Shown piece after piece: positions 24,803 through 33,658 of a DNA stretch of 37,311 nucleotides (its first letter is position 1; each line of letters begins with the position of its first letter). This DNA comes from Candidatus Riflebacteria bacterium HGW-Riflebacteria-2. GTDB lineage: Bacteria; Muiribacteriota; Ozemobacteria; Ozemobacterales; Ozemobacteraceae. The DNA lies in contig PGYA01000046.1 of NCBI GenBank assembly GCA_002839435.1, positions 1 to 37,311 of the forward strand, given 5' to 3'. The notes beneath the pieces are model-generated. The model made no database searches and had not been told where the DNA came from. It saw only the letters and a program-made list of their open reading frames with translations. Position numbers and translations under genes: made by a program.

Positions 24803-26736
24803 CGGGACAGGTCTCCCTTCAAACGATGTTGTGATTTGTCTGCCCTGTCCAGCGAAGCTATTGCTTCTTCGAGAAGAGGTATCTGATATTCATGAAAACT
24901 TTCGAGTGCCACCAGAAAACCTAATACTTCTTTTATCCAGTCGCCAGCGGTTGCCCGTTGTGCCGCCTTTAAATTGTTGAGCTCCATTGTGTGACGGGTT
25001 ATAAACCTGGTCTGATGTATCGAGAACCATGCAAACTGGTCTTTTTCAAGACAAATATCGTCATGCAGCTTCATGACATCATAATACTCGGCACTGGCCT
25101 TACCACTCAAACGCGCCGGTTCAACGTCTGAATATGCATTAAGCAGACGGCGACAGACGGAAACCGCGCGACGGGCTTCGCTCTCGTTGCGCCTGATAAG
25201 TTTGCGATAATGCATCAGACGTTCACGCAATGCCTTGCAATCCGCTTTTACCGGCCGATGCAGTGCCTCGTCAATAATTTCGCGCACCGGCACCGCGCAA
25301 TTGGCATACTTTTCAATCACTTCAGCCAGCGGCATTATCTCGGCATACTTATCGACTACACCGCCCTCGGTTGCGTTGATGATCTTCGCTGAAGTCTGCC
25401 TGAACTGATCTTCGAACCAGTCGCGGTACAGTTTCATGTTCTCGTCGGTGAAAAGAACCTTACCATCGCCGCGGGCCAGCTTGTAGCGACCTCGGGTGTT
25501 GATATAATCAGCGGACTCATGCTCTATCGAAGTAAACGAATGAATACGTTCAAAAATCATATCGTCAGAGTAAGAACCGCGTGCGTGCAGTCTGCCGTCT
25601 TCAAACGACAGATCGAGACCGACAAAAACTATCGGGTCAGCGCCCATATTGCGCACCAGATCAAATACGGTCGTAGCGATAGAACCCCAGCAAACCAGCG
25701 TACCGACCGGTTCGCGCAGGTCCTTAAATACCGGGTGCAGGCCGCCGCCGAAAGTCATCAGCATTTTCGGCCCCCGAAAGCTCGCAAAAATATCTGGATG
25801 TGTCATCGGTTCAATGGCCAGAGCCACGTCTGTCTCATTTTCGACACCAACAAAATCAAGCGAGTTTTCGTATGAGGGGTCAGCGGCACAGACAATATCT
25901 GGCCTGATTCCATTGGCAACCAGCTGACGCAGAGCCGTATCGACTGCTATGATTGGGAACCTGCCCTTAACCGACTTGAGCTGATGCATGTTGCGATCGA
26001 GTGAAGGACCAGCCGCTACTACTACGGCGGGAACATTCTTGAATCTGCCAAAAAGCCTTTCGACTCCTGGCAGCACAAAACCGGCCGCCAGATTGGCGAA
26101 ATAATTGGAATGAAACTCGAAGCCTGAATGCATAAGCGTTACCAGGTTGCCCTTGGAACGATTACACAGATATCTGATCTTCTCGACGACACGTTCAAAA
26201 TAAGCATTGAATCGAGCTTTTGCCGGCGGATGGTCGATGATGGCCAGGCGTTCGAGAACAGTCCAGTCAAGGTTGGCGTTCCAGAAGTCACCGATTTCAT
26301 CAGGCCCCATGCCGATGCAGAGAGCTACGCGCTGATCTGACAAAAAGCGACTGAGATCACGCGCCTGCATGGCGGCGACAAACACTGCCGGGTCAGGCTC
26401 AACCACAAAAAGCTGCGGCCCGCCAACAGGAACTTTCAGATGCTGTAGAATCTCTTCTGCCATGTAGCCAAGACCGAAACCGAGCAGCAGAATATGACTA
26501 TGCCCGTCGTAACTGGCCGCCACCTGTTTTTTGGCTTCAGCCTGCGGGTCGTAGCGGCTGTGAAAAGACAGTGGCCGGGCGCTATCTTCATGCAAAATCA
26601 GCGTGGGATGACCGTTTCTGGCGTTTTCGATGCGATATTTTTCAGGCGCAAAACGTGGAGCATACCCGTTGATCAGCTGAAATGCCGCCGGGTGACGCTT
26701 TAATACCGAAAGATTACGGTTGAACGTTTCGCCCAT
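24799..26736 (-). CDS. Motility-associated factor (Maf) glycosyltransferase-like protein, DUF115 family (paralogue 2)
   Basis: 645 residues with the Maf core: PLSFHSRYDPQAEAKKQV, LLGFGLGYMAEE, VVVAAGPSLDRNMHQL near residue 236, DTALRQLVANGIRPD and VFVGLDLSFEDGRLH. The blocks correspond one by one to the protein at 7265-9208, so the two are paralogues. The place between the 201-residue protein and fliS puts it in the filament operon, consistent with glycosylation of flagellin before export. The ATG follows CAGGAG. The C-terminal third is helical and differs most between the two paralogues. Confidence 0.88.
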   Translation of the reverse strand: MGETFNRNLSVLKRHPAAFQLINGYAPRFAPEKYRIENARNGHPTLILHEDSARPLSFHSRYDPQAEAKKQVAASYDGHSHILLLGFGLGYMAEEILQHLKVPVGGPQLFVVEPDPAVFVAAMQARDLSRFLSDQRVALCIGMGPDEIGDFWNANLDWTVLERLAIIDHPPAKARFNAYFERVVEKIRYLCNRSKGNLVTLMHSGFEFHSNYFANLAAGFVLPGVERLFGRFKNVPAVVVAAGPSLDRNMHQLKSVKGRFPIIAVDTALRQLVANGIRPDIVCAADPSYENSLDFVGVENETDVALAIEPMTHPDIFASFRGPKMLMTFGGGLHPVFKDLREPVGTLVCWGSIATTVFDLVRNMGADPIVFVGLDLSFEDGRLHARGSYSDDMIFERIHSFTSIEHESADYINTRGRYKLARGDGKVLFTDENMKLYRDWFEDQFRQTSAKIINATEGGVVDKYAEIMPLAEVIEKYANCAVPVREIIDEALHRPVKADCKALRERLMHYRKLIRRNESEARRAVSVCRRLLNAYSDVEPARLSGKASAEYYDVMKLHDDICLEKDQFAWFSIHQTRFITRHTMELNNLKAAQRATAGDWIKEVLGFLVALESFHEYQIPLLEEAIASLDRADKSQHRLKGDLSR

Positions 26737-26747
26737 GAGAACTCCTG

Positions 26748-27353
26748 TCAGGCAACAAGAATGCTTTTGATAAGGCCCCTGCTGTCCTGTAAAATTTCAG
26801 GAAATTCGTATTCAAGAATATCGGCCAGACCAACCCAGTCCTGCGCTTCCTGAACAATCTGAACCTGGTTCATCTGCTCGCCAAGCCTTTGTACCAGGCT
26901 CTGCCGATCACTTTCCAGCGATGACTCCGCCATGTTTGACGCAAAAGCCAGATCGGCGTTTTTAAGCATGGTCACCAGCCATTCAATTCCGTCAACAAAC
27001 TCAAGATAACGGTCCATGCCCTCTTTGACCTTGCCAATGCGTAATTCAGAAGCAACTTCGACTGCCAGTTCCTCAAGATGCTGCAAACCCGCCTCGCCAT
27101 CGGCAAAAGCAGCACGCACCATATCCTGCGCCGTAGCCGTGAATAGTTCGATCTTCTGGTATGCCATAACCTTGAGCGTAGAAATCTCGCTCATATCGTC
27201 GGCTGAATAACTTTTTTCATCGAGTATGATTTCGATAACCGTGGCCTGGGTTCCCTTGAGGGATTCTTCGACCGTAGTCAGAAGTTCGAGAACTGTCACT
27301 TCAGGGTTTATGCCCTCAATATCAAGTCGGTTGTCATTCAGCAGTATTTCCAA
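26748..27353 (-). CDS. Uncharacterised 201-residue protein of the flagellar cluster
   Basis: I do not recognise a family. Residues 1-73 alternate short strands with a helix (MEILLNDNRLDIEG, TVLELLTTVEESLKG, ATVIEIILDEKSY, LKVMAYQKIELFTAT), a pattern that would fit a beta-grasp (ubiquitin/ThiS-like) domain. Residues 75-201 are acidic helices, including DRYLEFVDGIEWLVTMLKNAD and GEQMNQVQIVQEAQDWVGLADILEYEFP. The protein is acidic and lacks a signal peptide and membrane segments. It follows fliD by 33 bp and precedes maf by 11 bp, the place where fliT (the FliD chaperone) occurs in other bacteria. A chaperone-like role is an inference from position and the helical C-terminus. Confidence 0.8.
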   Translation of the reverse strand: MEILLNDNRLDIEGINPEVTVLELLTTVEESLKGTQATVIEIILDEKSYSADDMSEISTLKVMAYQKIELFTATAQDMVRAAFADGEAGLQHLEELAVEVASELRIGKVKEGMDRYLEFVDGIEWLVTMLKNADLAFASNMAESSLESDRQSLVQRLGEQMNQVQIVQEAQDWVGLADILEYEFPEILQDSRGLIKSILVA

Positions 27354-27386
27354 AGTTGCACCTTCGCTATATTAGGTTTTATCAGA

Positions 27387-30374
27387 CTACTTGTTTCCAG
27401 TCAGCTGCGCAAGCTGATTTGAAAACGCAGTCGACTGAGACTGGTAATTGCTGAGAGCACTTTCGAGATTGGCAAACTGCTTGAGCAGAGCTTCTTCTCG
27501 CGATGCCAGGCGTTCTTCCTGCTTGGCAATCTGGCTGTTGATCAGAGTGATCTGCTTATCCATCTCGCTGTTGGAACTGGCGACGCCTGAGCGACCGACG
27601 CGCTTGGTAAGCATACCATCTGATCGGGTAAATTCGTTGAGCACATCCTTGAGACGGCGGGCTATGCCCCTTTTGTTAATATCAGTAGAATCCTGGTTAA
27701 ACAAGGCGGCTATCTTGTCTGGATTTTCCTTGAGAGCGGCCTCAAGGTTTTCTTTACTCGAAATTGTCAGACTTCCAACCATAGTATCTTTATAGTTTGA
27801 ACCGACAGCGCCGGTTGTAATGCCAATATCGGAAAGGCTGTCAAACAGGCTGTCGACACCGGGAACCACCGAAGACATAACCATGCGCATCTGCGACCGA
27901 ACACTGCGCAGAGTGCTGTCGCCTGAGAGCAACCCGGACTTGAAAGCGTCTTCATAAGCGGCTAGATCGGACTCTGAAAGTGCGCCTTTTTCTTCGTCAG
28001 TAAGAGCGCTGAGCGACCAGTTGCGTTCTTCGGTCAGCTTGCCGTATATGTTCTGGGTGATTTCATTGTAGGCATCGATAAAGTCGGTAATGGCCTGCAT
28101 GCCAACTTCGGTATCTGCTTCAACATTGATAACACTGCCACTGGCGCCGGTAACATCATAAATATTGAAAGTGACACCCTCAACAACATCGCCGATTGTA
28201 TTCGACTGGCTGACCTGATCAGCACCACCAAACACGCCGTCTATGCTGTAAATGGCATTTTTGCCGACGTTCTGCGGCGCGCCCTGCAGGCCCATTGCCG
28301 ATAGGAAATTACTGGTGTCAGTCGGCGAGCCCAATGCGATTGCGCGGTTACCAGTTTCTGTTGAAGTAAGCACGAACTTACCGTTGGTCTTGTCGTAATG
28401 CGCCTTGACCCCAACCTTACTGTTGCTGTTGATAGCGCTGATTACCTGGTCGAGGCTCATGCTCGAAGTGCTGTTGATAGAAAACTTAACACCATTGATA
28501 CTGAAACTGCCGGCCGTGACCGTGCTGGCAAAACCCGCACTGGCAAAAGGACTCGCAGTCTTCACATCTGATATCGGCCGTGCACTGACTATGCTTGAAC
28601 CGGTGTCCAGGCCATTAACCGGGCCACCAGTAAGGCCAAGGGCACTGCCCAGATTTCCGGCGCCAAGGTCTTTGATCTCGAGCGTTACATCGGTACCTTT
28701 ATCTTTGCTGGTAATGTTTACTTTGCCGGTTGCAGCGTCATAATAGGCCTCATCGATACCATCAACCGCTGCAATTCTTTCGACGACATCGCTGAGAGTA
28801 TCGCTGCCATCATAACTAATGTCGGTTGCCTGCCCGTTGACCAGAACCTGAAGAGAAAAAGTGCCAACACCAACGCCGAAGGCGCCGTCAATCGTGTTCG
28901 TTCTCGCATCTGCCAGCGACAAACCAAGATTGCCTGAACTGGCGAGATTGGCAGCGGCAGCCTGACTGCCGGCTACGAGACCAGTCGCATTAAGAAAATT
29001 GCTGTTGTCAGTCGAAGAGCCTATCCCGATTGGCGCTGTACTGCCATCTTTTCGGGTCAGTGATATCAGATCGGTCGCTGAATCGTAAGTTGCATTCAGA
29101 TTGGTCATCGAAGTAATGCGCGAAAGAACGCCCTGAAGCGTGTCGGTGGAAGGATTGACGTTAATCTGTACACCATCGACGGTAAAGGTTCCAGCGGTAA
29201 TGTTCTGGGCAAAGGTTTCGTTCAGGAGCTTTTCGCCTTTGTCGAGCGAAGAGACCTTCATCATTGCCCCGAAAAGTTTTTCGGTAAAGTTTTGAGTACT
29301 ATCGGTTACGCTAAAGAAATTGGCGTCAGCTGAATCAGTGTTTACCATCTGCAGCTTGCCGCTGCCCTCGTCAAAACGAAATTCAACCAGACGGTCAGCC
29401 GGGTTGCCGGTCGGAGTTCCACCTTTTACCAGACTGCCGCGGGTATCTATATCATCGTTGAGAAATTTTATAAGGTCTGCAACACTGGTCGTGGTCGCCA
29501 GGCCGGTGATATCGAATTCCTCCGGCGAACCGGTGCCGGCGCGCTCAATAAAGAATTTGCCCGGAGTTATGCCAAGATCACCGATGGTGGTATCGACTCC
29601 AGATCTGATGTTTATCAGACCAGACTCGATTGCCGGCAGATCTTTGTTGAGGTCGATCTGGCTATCAGCATCGAACATGTCGTGGATGATTCCCGAAGGC
29701 CCCGCATCGACAACTTCAACGCTCAGGTTCGGGTCGAGAAGGTTGAAGCGCACGCTGTTATTGCGTGCATCGTAAGTCGCGTTGAGCTTGCCCTTGAGTT
29801 CTGGTTTGTTGTTGATGCTGGCGTTGATATTATTGATCAGCCCATCTATCGTGGTATCTGCTGTAGCGCCGGTAGAAATGTTGTAAGTCCCGGAACCGCC
29901 ACCAACGACACGCACCTCTAGATTTTCCGGTGTAATGCCGAGAGCGCCAAGAGTAGTAGATGAGCCGCCAAGCTTGTTTGTGCTCTTGAGATTGTAACCG
30001 AGTTCGAGCGCTCCAGCCAGCTTGCCCTGTGATGCGACAGTAGTTGCAGTGGCCATCTGCTTAACATGCATGGTATAACTACCAATAGCAGCGGCGGTGG
30101 TTGCCGTAGCATTGACTACACGCGGATCGCTCGCATCTACCTTTTTCGAGTTGAAGGTACGGCTGAATGTCAGGTCAGTAGCCTTGTTCTGTAATTCGAA
30201 AAGCTTGAGGTTTATGTCCTGCAGCATGGTGCGCTGGTAATCCATCGTGTTGCGCTTACGCTGCAGGTTAAATTTGGTAAAGCTCTCAGCTTTGAGCATC
30301 TGCTCAATCAAAGACTGGGTGTCGAGCCCAGAAGCAAGCCCGCCCACCCAGTTTCTATTTACGCTACTGACCAT
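27387..30374 (-). CDS. fliD: Flagellar hook-associated protein 2 (filament cap), giant form
   Basis: FliD caps the growing filament and promotes flagellin insertion. The conserved N-terminus (GLASGLDTQSLIEQMLKAE) and C-terminus (DFIDAYNEI, QMRMVMSSVV, SLSDIGITTGAVGS, ALSNYQSQSTAFSNQLAQL) are intact. The length is 995, against about 450-650 in most species. The excess comes from about five similar flagellin-hook-IN-type modules between residues 150 and 720, each with a 'TAGTFTVDGVQINVN' to 'YDSATDLISLTRKDG' type strand pattern and often ending in GSSTDNSNFLNATGL. The ATG follows CAGGAGG. It lies 43 bp after flaG. Confidence 0.95.
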   Translation of the reverse strand: MVSSVNRNWVGGLASGLDTQSLIEQMLKAESFTKFNLQRKRNTMDYQRTMLQDINLKLFELQNKATDLTFSRTFNSKKVDASDPRVVNATATTAAAIGSYTMHVKQMATATTVASQGKLAGALELGYNLKSTNKLGGSSTTLGALGITPENLEVRVVGGGSGTYNISTGATADTTIDGLINNINASINNKPELKGKLNATYDARNNSVRFNLLDPNLSVEVVDAGPSGIIHDMFDADSQIDLNKDLPAIESGLINIRSGVDTTIGDLGITPGKFFIERAGTGSPEEFDITGLATTTSVADLIKFLNDDIDTRGSLVKGGTPTGNPADRLVEFRFDEGSGKLQMVNTDSADANFFSVTDSTQNFTEKLFGAMMKVSSLDKGEKLLNETFAQNITAGTFTVDGVQINVNPSTDTLQGVLSRITSMTNLNATYDSATDLISLTRKDGSTAPIGIGSSTDNSNFLNATGLVAGSQAAAANLASSGNLGLSLADARTNTIDGAFGVGVGTFSLQVLVNGQATDISYDGSDTLSDVVERIAAVDGIDEAYYDAATGKVNITSKDKGTDVTLEIKDLGAGNLGSALGLTGGPVNGLDTGSSIVSARPISDVKTASPFASAGFASTVTAGSFSINGVKFSINSTSSMSLDQVISAINSNSKVGVKAHYDKTNGKFVLTSTETGNRAIALGSPTDTSNFLSAMGLQGAPQNVGKNAIYSIDGVFGGADQVSQSNTIGDVVEGVTFNIYDVTGASGSVINVEADTEVGMQAITDFIDAYNEITQNIYGKLTEERNWSLSALTDEEKGALSESDLAAYEDAFKSGLLSGDSTLRSVRSQMRMVMSSVVPGVDSLFDSLSDIGITTGAVGSNYKDTMVGSLTISSKENLEAALKENPDKIAALFNQDSTDINKRGIARRLKDVLNEFTRSDGMLTKRVGRSGVASSNSEMDKQITLINSQIAKQEERLASREEALLKQFANLESALSNYQSQSTAFSNQLAQLTGNK

Positions 30375-30417
30375 ATCAAGCCTCCTGACGCGAATCAGTC
30401 TATCTGATTTTCTTTAT

Positions 30418-30780
30418 CTATGCTTTCTTGTCGAAAATCAAACCCATGTAATCTTCCATCTTAGCTACGAGGTCAAGAACTTCTTCGTTCGGAATCTGGC
30501 GGATAACCTTGTCTTTGGTAATATCCACCACCGAAACCATTGTTCTATGCGTAGCATCATGAATCTGAAAGCGCAATGACCTGTCGAAAATCACTGCTGT
30601 CTTATTAAGTTTATCGACAGCTTCCTGAAGTTCTTCTTGTGTTTTCTCACGATTTTCCTTGGGCGACTCGAGCTGCTTACTGTCCATTTCCTTGATCTTG
30701 CCAGCATCACCGCTCTTTTCGACAACGCCTTGGCCTGTTTGAGTCGGATCCAGGACTGGTCTAATGTTACCTATTTCCAT
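30418..30780 (-). CDS. flaG: FlaG family flagellar protein
   Basis: 120 residues. The N-terminal half is polar and charged. The C-terminal half has the FlaG core: LRFQIHDATHRTMVSVVDITKDKVIRQIPNEEVLDLVAKM. FlaG affects filament length in several bacteria by an unclear mechanism and normally lies next to fliD, as here. An AAAGGAGG ribosome site precedes the ATG. It follows the 70-residue ORF by 15 bp. Confidence 0.93.
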   Translation of the reverse strand: MEIGNIRPVLDPTQTGQGVVEKSGDAGKIKEMDSKQLESPKENREKTQEELQEAVDKLNKTAVIFDRSLRFQIHDATHRTMVSVVDITKDKVIRQIPNEEVLDLVAKMEDYMGLIFDKKA

Positions 30781-30795
30781 TTCAGCATCCTCCTT

Positions 30796-31008
30796 TCATA
30801 AACTCAAATTCATAGAAATATACGAGCGGCCGTATGTCTGCACAGCAGGACATTCGACCATGTTTTCAGAAATGAATTCAGGTGCTGGCCGGACAAATGA
30901 TATAAAGCCGCCGCCCCAATCATTGTTCGGAAAATGCGACCGGCCGCCTGGTAATTCGCCAGACCGCTGCCCTGAAGCCAGGTTCCTGAGCAATACAAAC
31001 TTTTGCAC
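30796..31008 (-). CDS. Small unrecognised ORF (70 residues) ahead of flaG
   Basis: A GTG at 31008 preceded by AAGGAGG at ideal spacing opens a 70-codon frame ending with TGA at 30796, 15 bp before flaG. The protein (VQKFVLLRNLASGQRSGELPG at its start) is rich in Gly, Ser, Pro and aromatic residues (NNDWGGGFISFVRPAPEF) and has no signal peptide or known motif. A sigma-28-like promoter lies about 90 bp upstream. The ribosome site is as strong as those of flaG and flagellin 1, and the frame occupies the whole gap, which favours a real gene. The same frame runs further upstream to 31131, but that part lacks a ribosome site. It could instead be only a leader of the flaG-fliD transcript. Confidence 0.6.
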   Translation of the reverse strand: MQKFVLLRNLASGQRSGELPGGRSHFPNNDWGGGFISFVRPAPEFISENMVECPAVQTYGRSYISMNLSL

Positions 31009-31096
31009 GAGATTCCTCCTTGAATCTTTACATCTGCATCCTTGCAAATGGTAAATCCTGAACCAAATACACAGAGTTTCCCCTATCCTATTATAT

Positions 31097-31123
31097 TTAT
31101 CGACATGATTTACCAGGTTATTA
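31097..31123 (-). promoter_or_regulatory. Sigma-28-like promoter of the 70-residue ORF/flaG/fliD unit
   Basis: On the minus strand TAAT (31123-31120), 15 bases, then GTCGATAA (31104-31097): one mismatch each from the sigma-28 consensus TAAA-N15-GCCGATAA, with exact spacing. It is placed after flagellin 1, so flaG, fliD and the following genes probably have their own late promoter. Confidence 0.6.
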
Positions 31124-31213
31124 CCGGGCAATTCCCGAGAATACCAGCATAATAAAAGACTACAGCCATTTTTTCATCTCTATCATTAAGATTTAGCTGA
31201 TTTTCTTTAAATA

Positions 31214-33478
31214 TTACCTCAAAAGACTTAATACGCCGGCGGCATTAGTGTTAGCCTGTGCCAGCATGGCGTTGGCAGACTTGCTGACAACCTGGTTACG
31301 GGTATATTCTATCATCTCCATAGCAATGTCTGCATCTCTTATTCGTGACTCTGATGCCGAAGCGTTTACATTCATGTTGCGCAGGTTGGTTATTGCATAC
31401 TCGAGTCGGTTCTGAAAGGCACCCAGCTTTGAGCGCTCGGCCGATACGAGGTCGATCGCCTTGTTCAGTTTTCCGATCGCCAGTTCCGCCCCTTCCACTG
31501 TCGTCATGTCGAGATTGTCAACTCCTAGGGCCTTTGCCGACATTTCCGAAAAAGAGACCTTCATCACTTCCATCTGGTTGGCACCAATATGATACTGGTT
31601 TTCGTTCTGCTGCACATGCATGCTGAAGTTGCTGTCGCCCACCCCGCTTTTCGTTCCGGCACTCATGCCGAAGTAACGCAGCATGGTCTCAGCCGCCGTT
31701 GCCGTTGCATTCAGTGCGGTCACGGTGACCGCCTCGATGGTTACCATACTTGAATAAGCCGTGCCCGCCGCAACGTTGTCACGCCCGATAAGGGTAGAGG
31801 TGAACATTATCGAACCTTCAACCTGATCGACCCGTACATTCACGCCGGCATCGGCAAAGTCTTTGTTGGTCTTGTTTTTGAATTCTTCAAAACTGATCAT
31901 GTCTGCTGCACTTGCAACACCTGGCTCAGCCGAAATCGACCGACAAATGTTCACCAGTATCGACGTCTGTCCATCACCCACCTCTATAGCCGCCACTGTG
32001 CTGACCTCAATACCAGGCTGATATTGACTGAATCCCCAGGCCATCTTGTCGGTATCTTTAGCACTTTCGACAAATCCACTGTATGTACCATTCTGAAAGC
32101 CGAGAACCGAAGTGGGGCCAGCGTAAGAAATTTTGATATTATTGCCGAAGGCGTAAGAAACCGAAACCGGACGCTGGTAAGCCAGTCGGATTTCACCGTT
32201 AACAACCTGGGCAGACATTCCAGGCAGGGAACCGGCAGCCGTCGACTGAATCTGCACGTTCAGACTGCGCGCGACACCCTCGAGCGTGCTATAACCACTA
32301 GCTATCGCCAGACCGATCAGCTGTCCGCCAGCTTCTACCATAAAGCTTTCGGCTGCCGAAAGGTATAGACCTTCGACAAGCCCGCGGCTTCCAGCAATCT
32401 GTGCCGCCTGTGAATCGAACTGTACATCTACACCACTGAGCAACCCGGAAGCACGATCGCAGTCTATCTGCGTAACCCTGGTCTGCTTGTCTTTATCGGT
32501 CAGACTAACTTCAACCAGATTGTCTTTGGCCGCACGTGCTGTCGATATGCTGAGAGCAGTCATCAGACTTTCGTCGCCTGCCAGGCTTACGCAGCCCTTT
32601 TCCCCGATGTAACCAGATGTGATCTCGAGATAGCCGCCAAGCCCTGCAATCATCGTCTGTGAAGTGACCACGACGTTAACCACCGAATTGTCGATACCCA
32701 GACCGTCTTTTTTGCTGAGCATGGCACTCTGCAGCCGCGACGCGAATTCATCGAGACTGGTATAGGCGTCGATCACCACTTCGGCCGAACGCGCATTGCC
32801 GTGCAATGTTATCGTCTGCGGTTCTTCGAGCACAAAGACACCATTGGCATCGTAGAACTGTGCAATACTTTGCAACATGCTGTCGCCCTGCGCCAACAGG
32901 TTGCTGTCACGCAGAGAAAAAAGATGCGTAGTCTGCAGCTGAGCAGAACCTGCCTGCAGCAACGCCAGACTGACCTGATAATCGCCGCCTTCCGGCACAT
33001 TACCGGTCACCAGGCCGTGCGCATAAGCCGAACTCGTGCTTACAGCCGCGTTCTGACTGCCATCGAGCAGCTTTTTGGTATTGAATTCGGTGTTGAAAGC
33101 AATACGGTTGATGTCATCACGCAGCTGTACGACCTCCTTTTGAATTTCAAGGCGGTCACGGCTGGTGAGCGTATCATTTGAAGCCTGAATGGCAAGCTCA
33201 CGCATGCGATGCAGGATACTGTGAGTCTCGTTGAGAGCACCTTCAGCTGACTGAATCATCGAGATTCCGTCCTGGGCGTTCATGGTGGCACGGGCGAGAC
33301 CGCGCACCTGGCGCCGCAGTTTTTCACTTATCGTCAACCCCGCTGCGTCATCGGCAGCACGGTTGATCCTCAAGCCAGAACTCAGTCTTTCGACTGATTT
33401 TTCGAGTCTGTTCGAAACTCCCAGCATCTGATGGTAAGAAGAGACCGCCGGGATATTATGATTTACTCTTAATGACAT
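31214..33478 (-). CDS. Flagellin 1 (754 residues)
   Basis: A filament subunit. The conserved N-terminal D0/D1 part ([63 protein letters not shown]) covers about 150 residues, and the conserved C-terminal D1/D0 part ([61 protein letters not shown]) about 100. Between lie some 500 residues of outer domains, far more than in short flagellins, including [22 protein letters not shown] and IAGLGGYLEITSGYIGEKG. I start at the ATG at 33478 because AAGGAGGA lies just upstream and family members start MSLRxN; an 18-codon in-frame GTG extension is unlikely. It differs from flagellin 2 throughout the centre. Transcribed from a sigma-28 promoter (33622-33648). Confidence 0.95.
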   Translation of the reverse strand: MSLRVNHNIPAVSSYHQMLGVSNRLEKSVERLSSGLRINRAADDAAGLTISEKLRRQVRGLARATMNAQDGISMIQSAEGALNETHSILHRMRELAIQASNDTLTSRDRLEIQKEVVQLRDDINRIAFNTEFNTKKLLDGSQNAAVSTSSAYAHGLVTGNVPEGGDYQVSLALLQAGSAQLQTTHLFSLRDSNLLAQGDSMLQSIAQFYDANGVFVLEEPQTITLHGNARSAEVVIDAYTSLDEFASRLQSAMLSKKDGLGIDNSVVNVVVTSQTMIAGLGGYLEITSGYIGEKGCVSLAGDESLMTALSISTARAAKDNLVEVSLTDKDKQTRVTQIDCDRASGLLSGVDVQFDSQAAQIAGSRGLVEGLYLSAAESFMVEAGGQLIGLAIASGYSTLEGVARSLNVQIQSTAAGSLPGMSAQVVNGEIRLAYQRPVSVSYAFGNNIKISYAGPTSVLGFQNGTYSGFVESAKDTDKMAWGFSQYQPGIEVSTVAAIEVGDGQTSILVNICRSISAEPGVASAADMISFEEFKNKTNKDFADAGVNVRVDQVEGSIMFTSTLIGRDNVAAGTAYSSMVTIEAVTVTALNATATAAETMLRYFGMSAGTKSGVGDSNFSMHVQQNENQYHIGANQMEVMKVSFSEMSAKALGVDNLDMTTVEGAELAIGKLNKAIDLVSAERSKLGAFQNRLEYAITNLRNMNVNASASESRIRDADIAMEMIEYTRNQVVSKSANAMLAQANTNAAGVLSLLR

Positions 33479-33505
33479 ACTGATTCCTCCTTGAATCATT
33501 CTAAT

Positions 33506-33523
33506 TCGCGCGTCCCTGCGCGA
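33506..33523 (-). promoter_or_regulatory. GGA-loop hairpin in flagellin 1 leader (possible CsrA site)
   Basis: On the minus strand the stem TCGCGC/GCGCGA (6 bp) closes the loop AGGGAC. It lies about 14 bases upstream of the AAGGAGGA ribosome site. GGA displayed in a hairpin loop upstream of a GGA-containing ribosome site is the known pattern of CsrA-controlled leaders such as Bacillus hag. The binding itself is an inference. Confidence 0.45.
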
Positions 33524-33570
33524 CTGGCTCACAGTTAGCCTGCGATTAAGTTGTCAGAAAACGAACCGGC

Positions 33571-33616
33571 GATCACCTCCATCATTTAACGGCAGAAACA
33601 ATAATTTTTCTGCCGT
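33571..33616 (-). promoter_or_regulatory. 5'-terminal hairpin and extra Shine-Dalgarno-like motif of the flagellin 1 leader
   Basis: A perfect 10-bp stem (ACGGCAGAAA 33616-33607 and TTTCTGCCGT 33598-33589, minus strand, 8-base loop) begins almost exactly where the sigma-28 promoter predicts the transcript start (about 33615). It is followed by GGAGGTGATC (33580-33571), a near-perfect complement of the 16S rRNA 3' end, with no start codon at useful distance. A 5' stem could stabilise the mRNA; the motif could be a ribosome standby or CsrA site. Confidence 0.5.
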
Positions 33617-33621
33617 CATAC

Positions 33622-33648
33622 TTAACGGCATCTTTTGTTTTATTTTTA
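33622..33648 (-). promoter_or_regulatory. Sigma-28 promoter of flagellin 1
   Basis: On the minus strand TAAA (33648-33645), exactly 15 bases, then GCCGTTAA (33629-33622): one mismatch from the sigma-28 (FliA/SigD) consensus TAAA-N15-GCCGATAA. It predicts a leader of about 137 bases. A second GCCGTTAA at 33593-33586 has no matching -35 and is part of the leader hairpin. Confidence 0.8.
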
Positions 33649-33658
33649 CCTAAAGCGC

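Noticed and set aside
30796..31131. 111-codon version of the small ORF before flaG
   Set aside because: The first 41 codons lack a ribosome site and cover the predicted sigma-28 promoter; the GTG at 31008 has a strong site.
33479..33532. In-frame GTG extension of flagellin 1
   Set aside because: Flagellins start MSLRxN; the strong ribosome site lies within the supposed extension.
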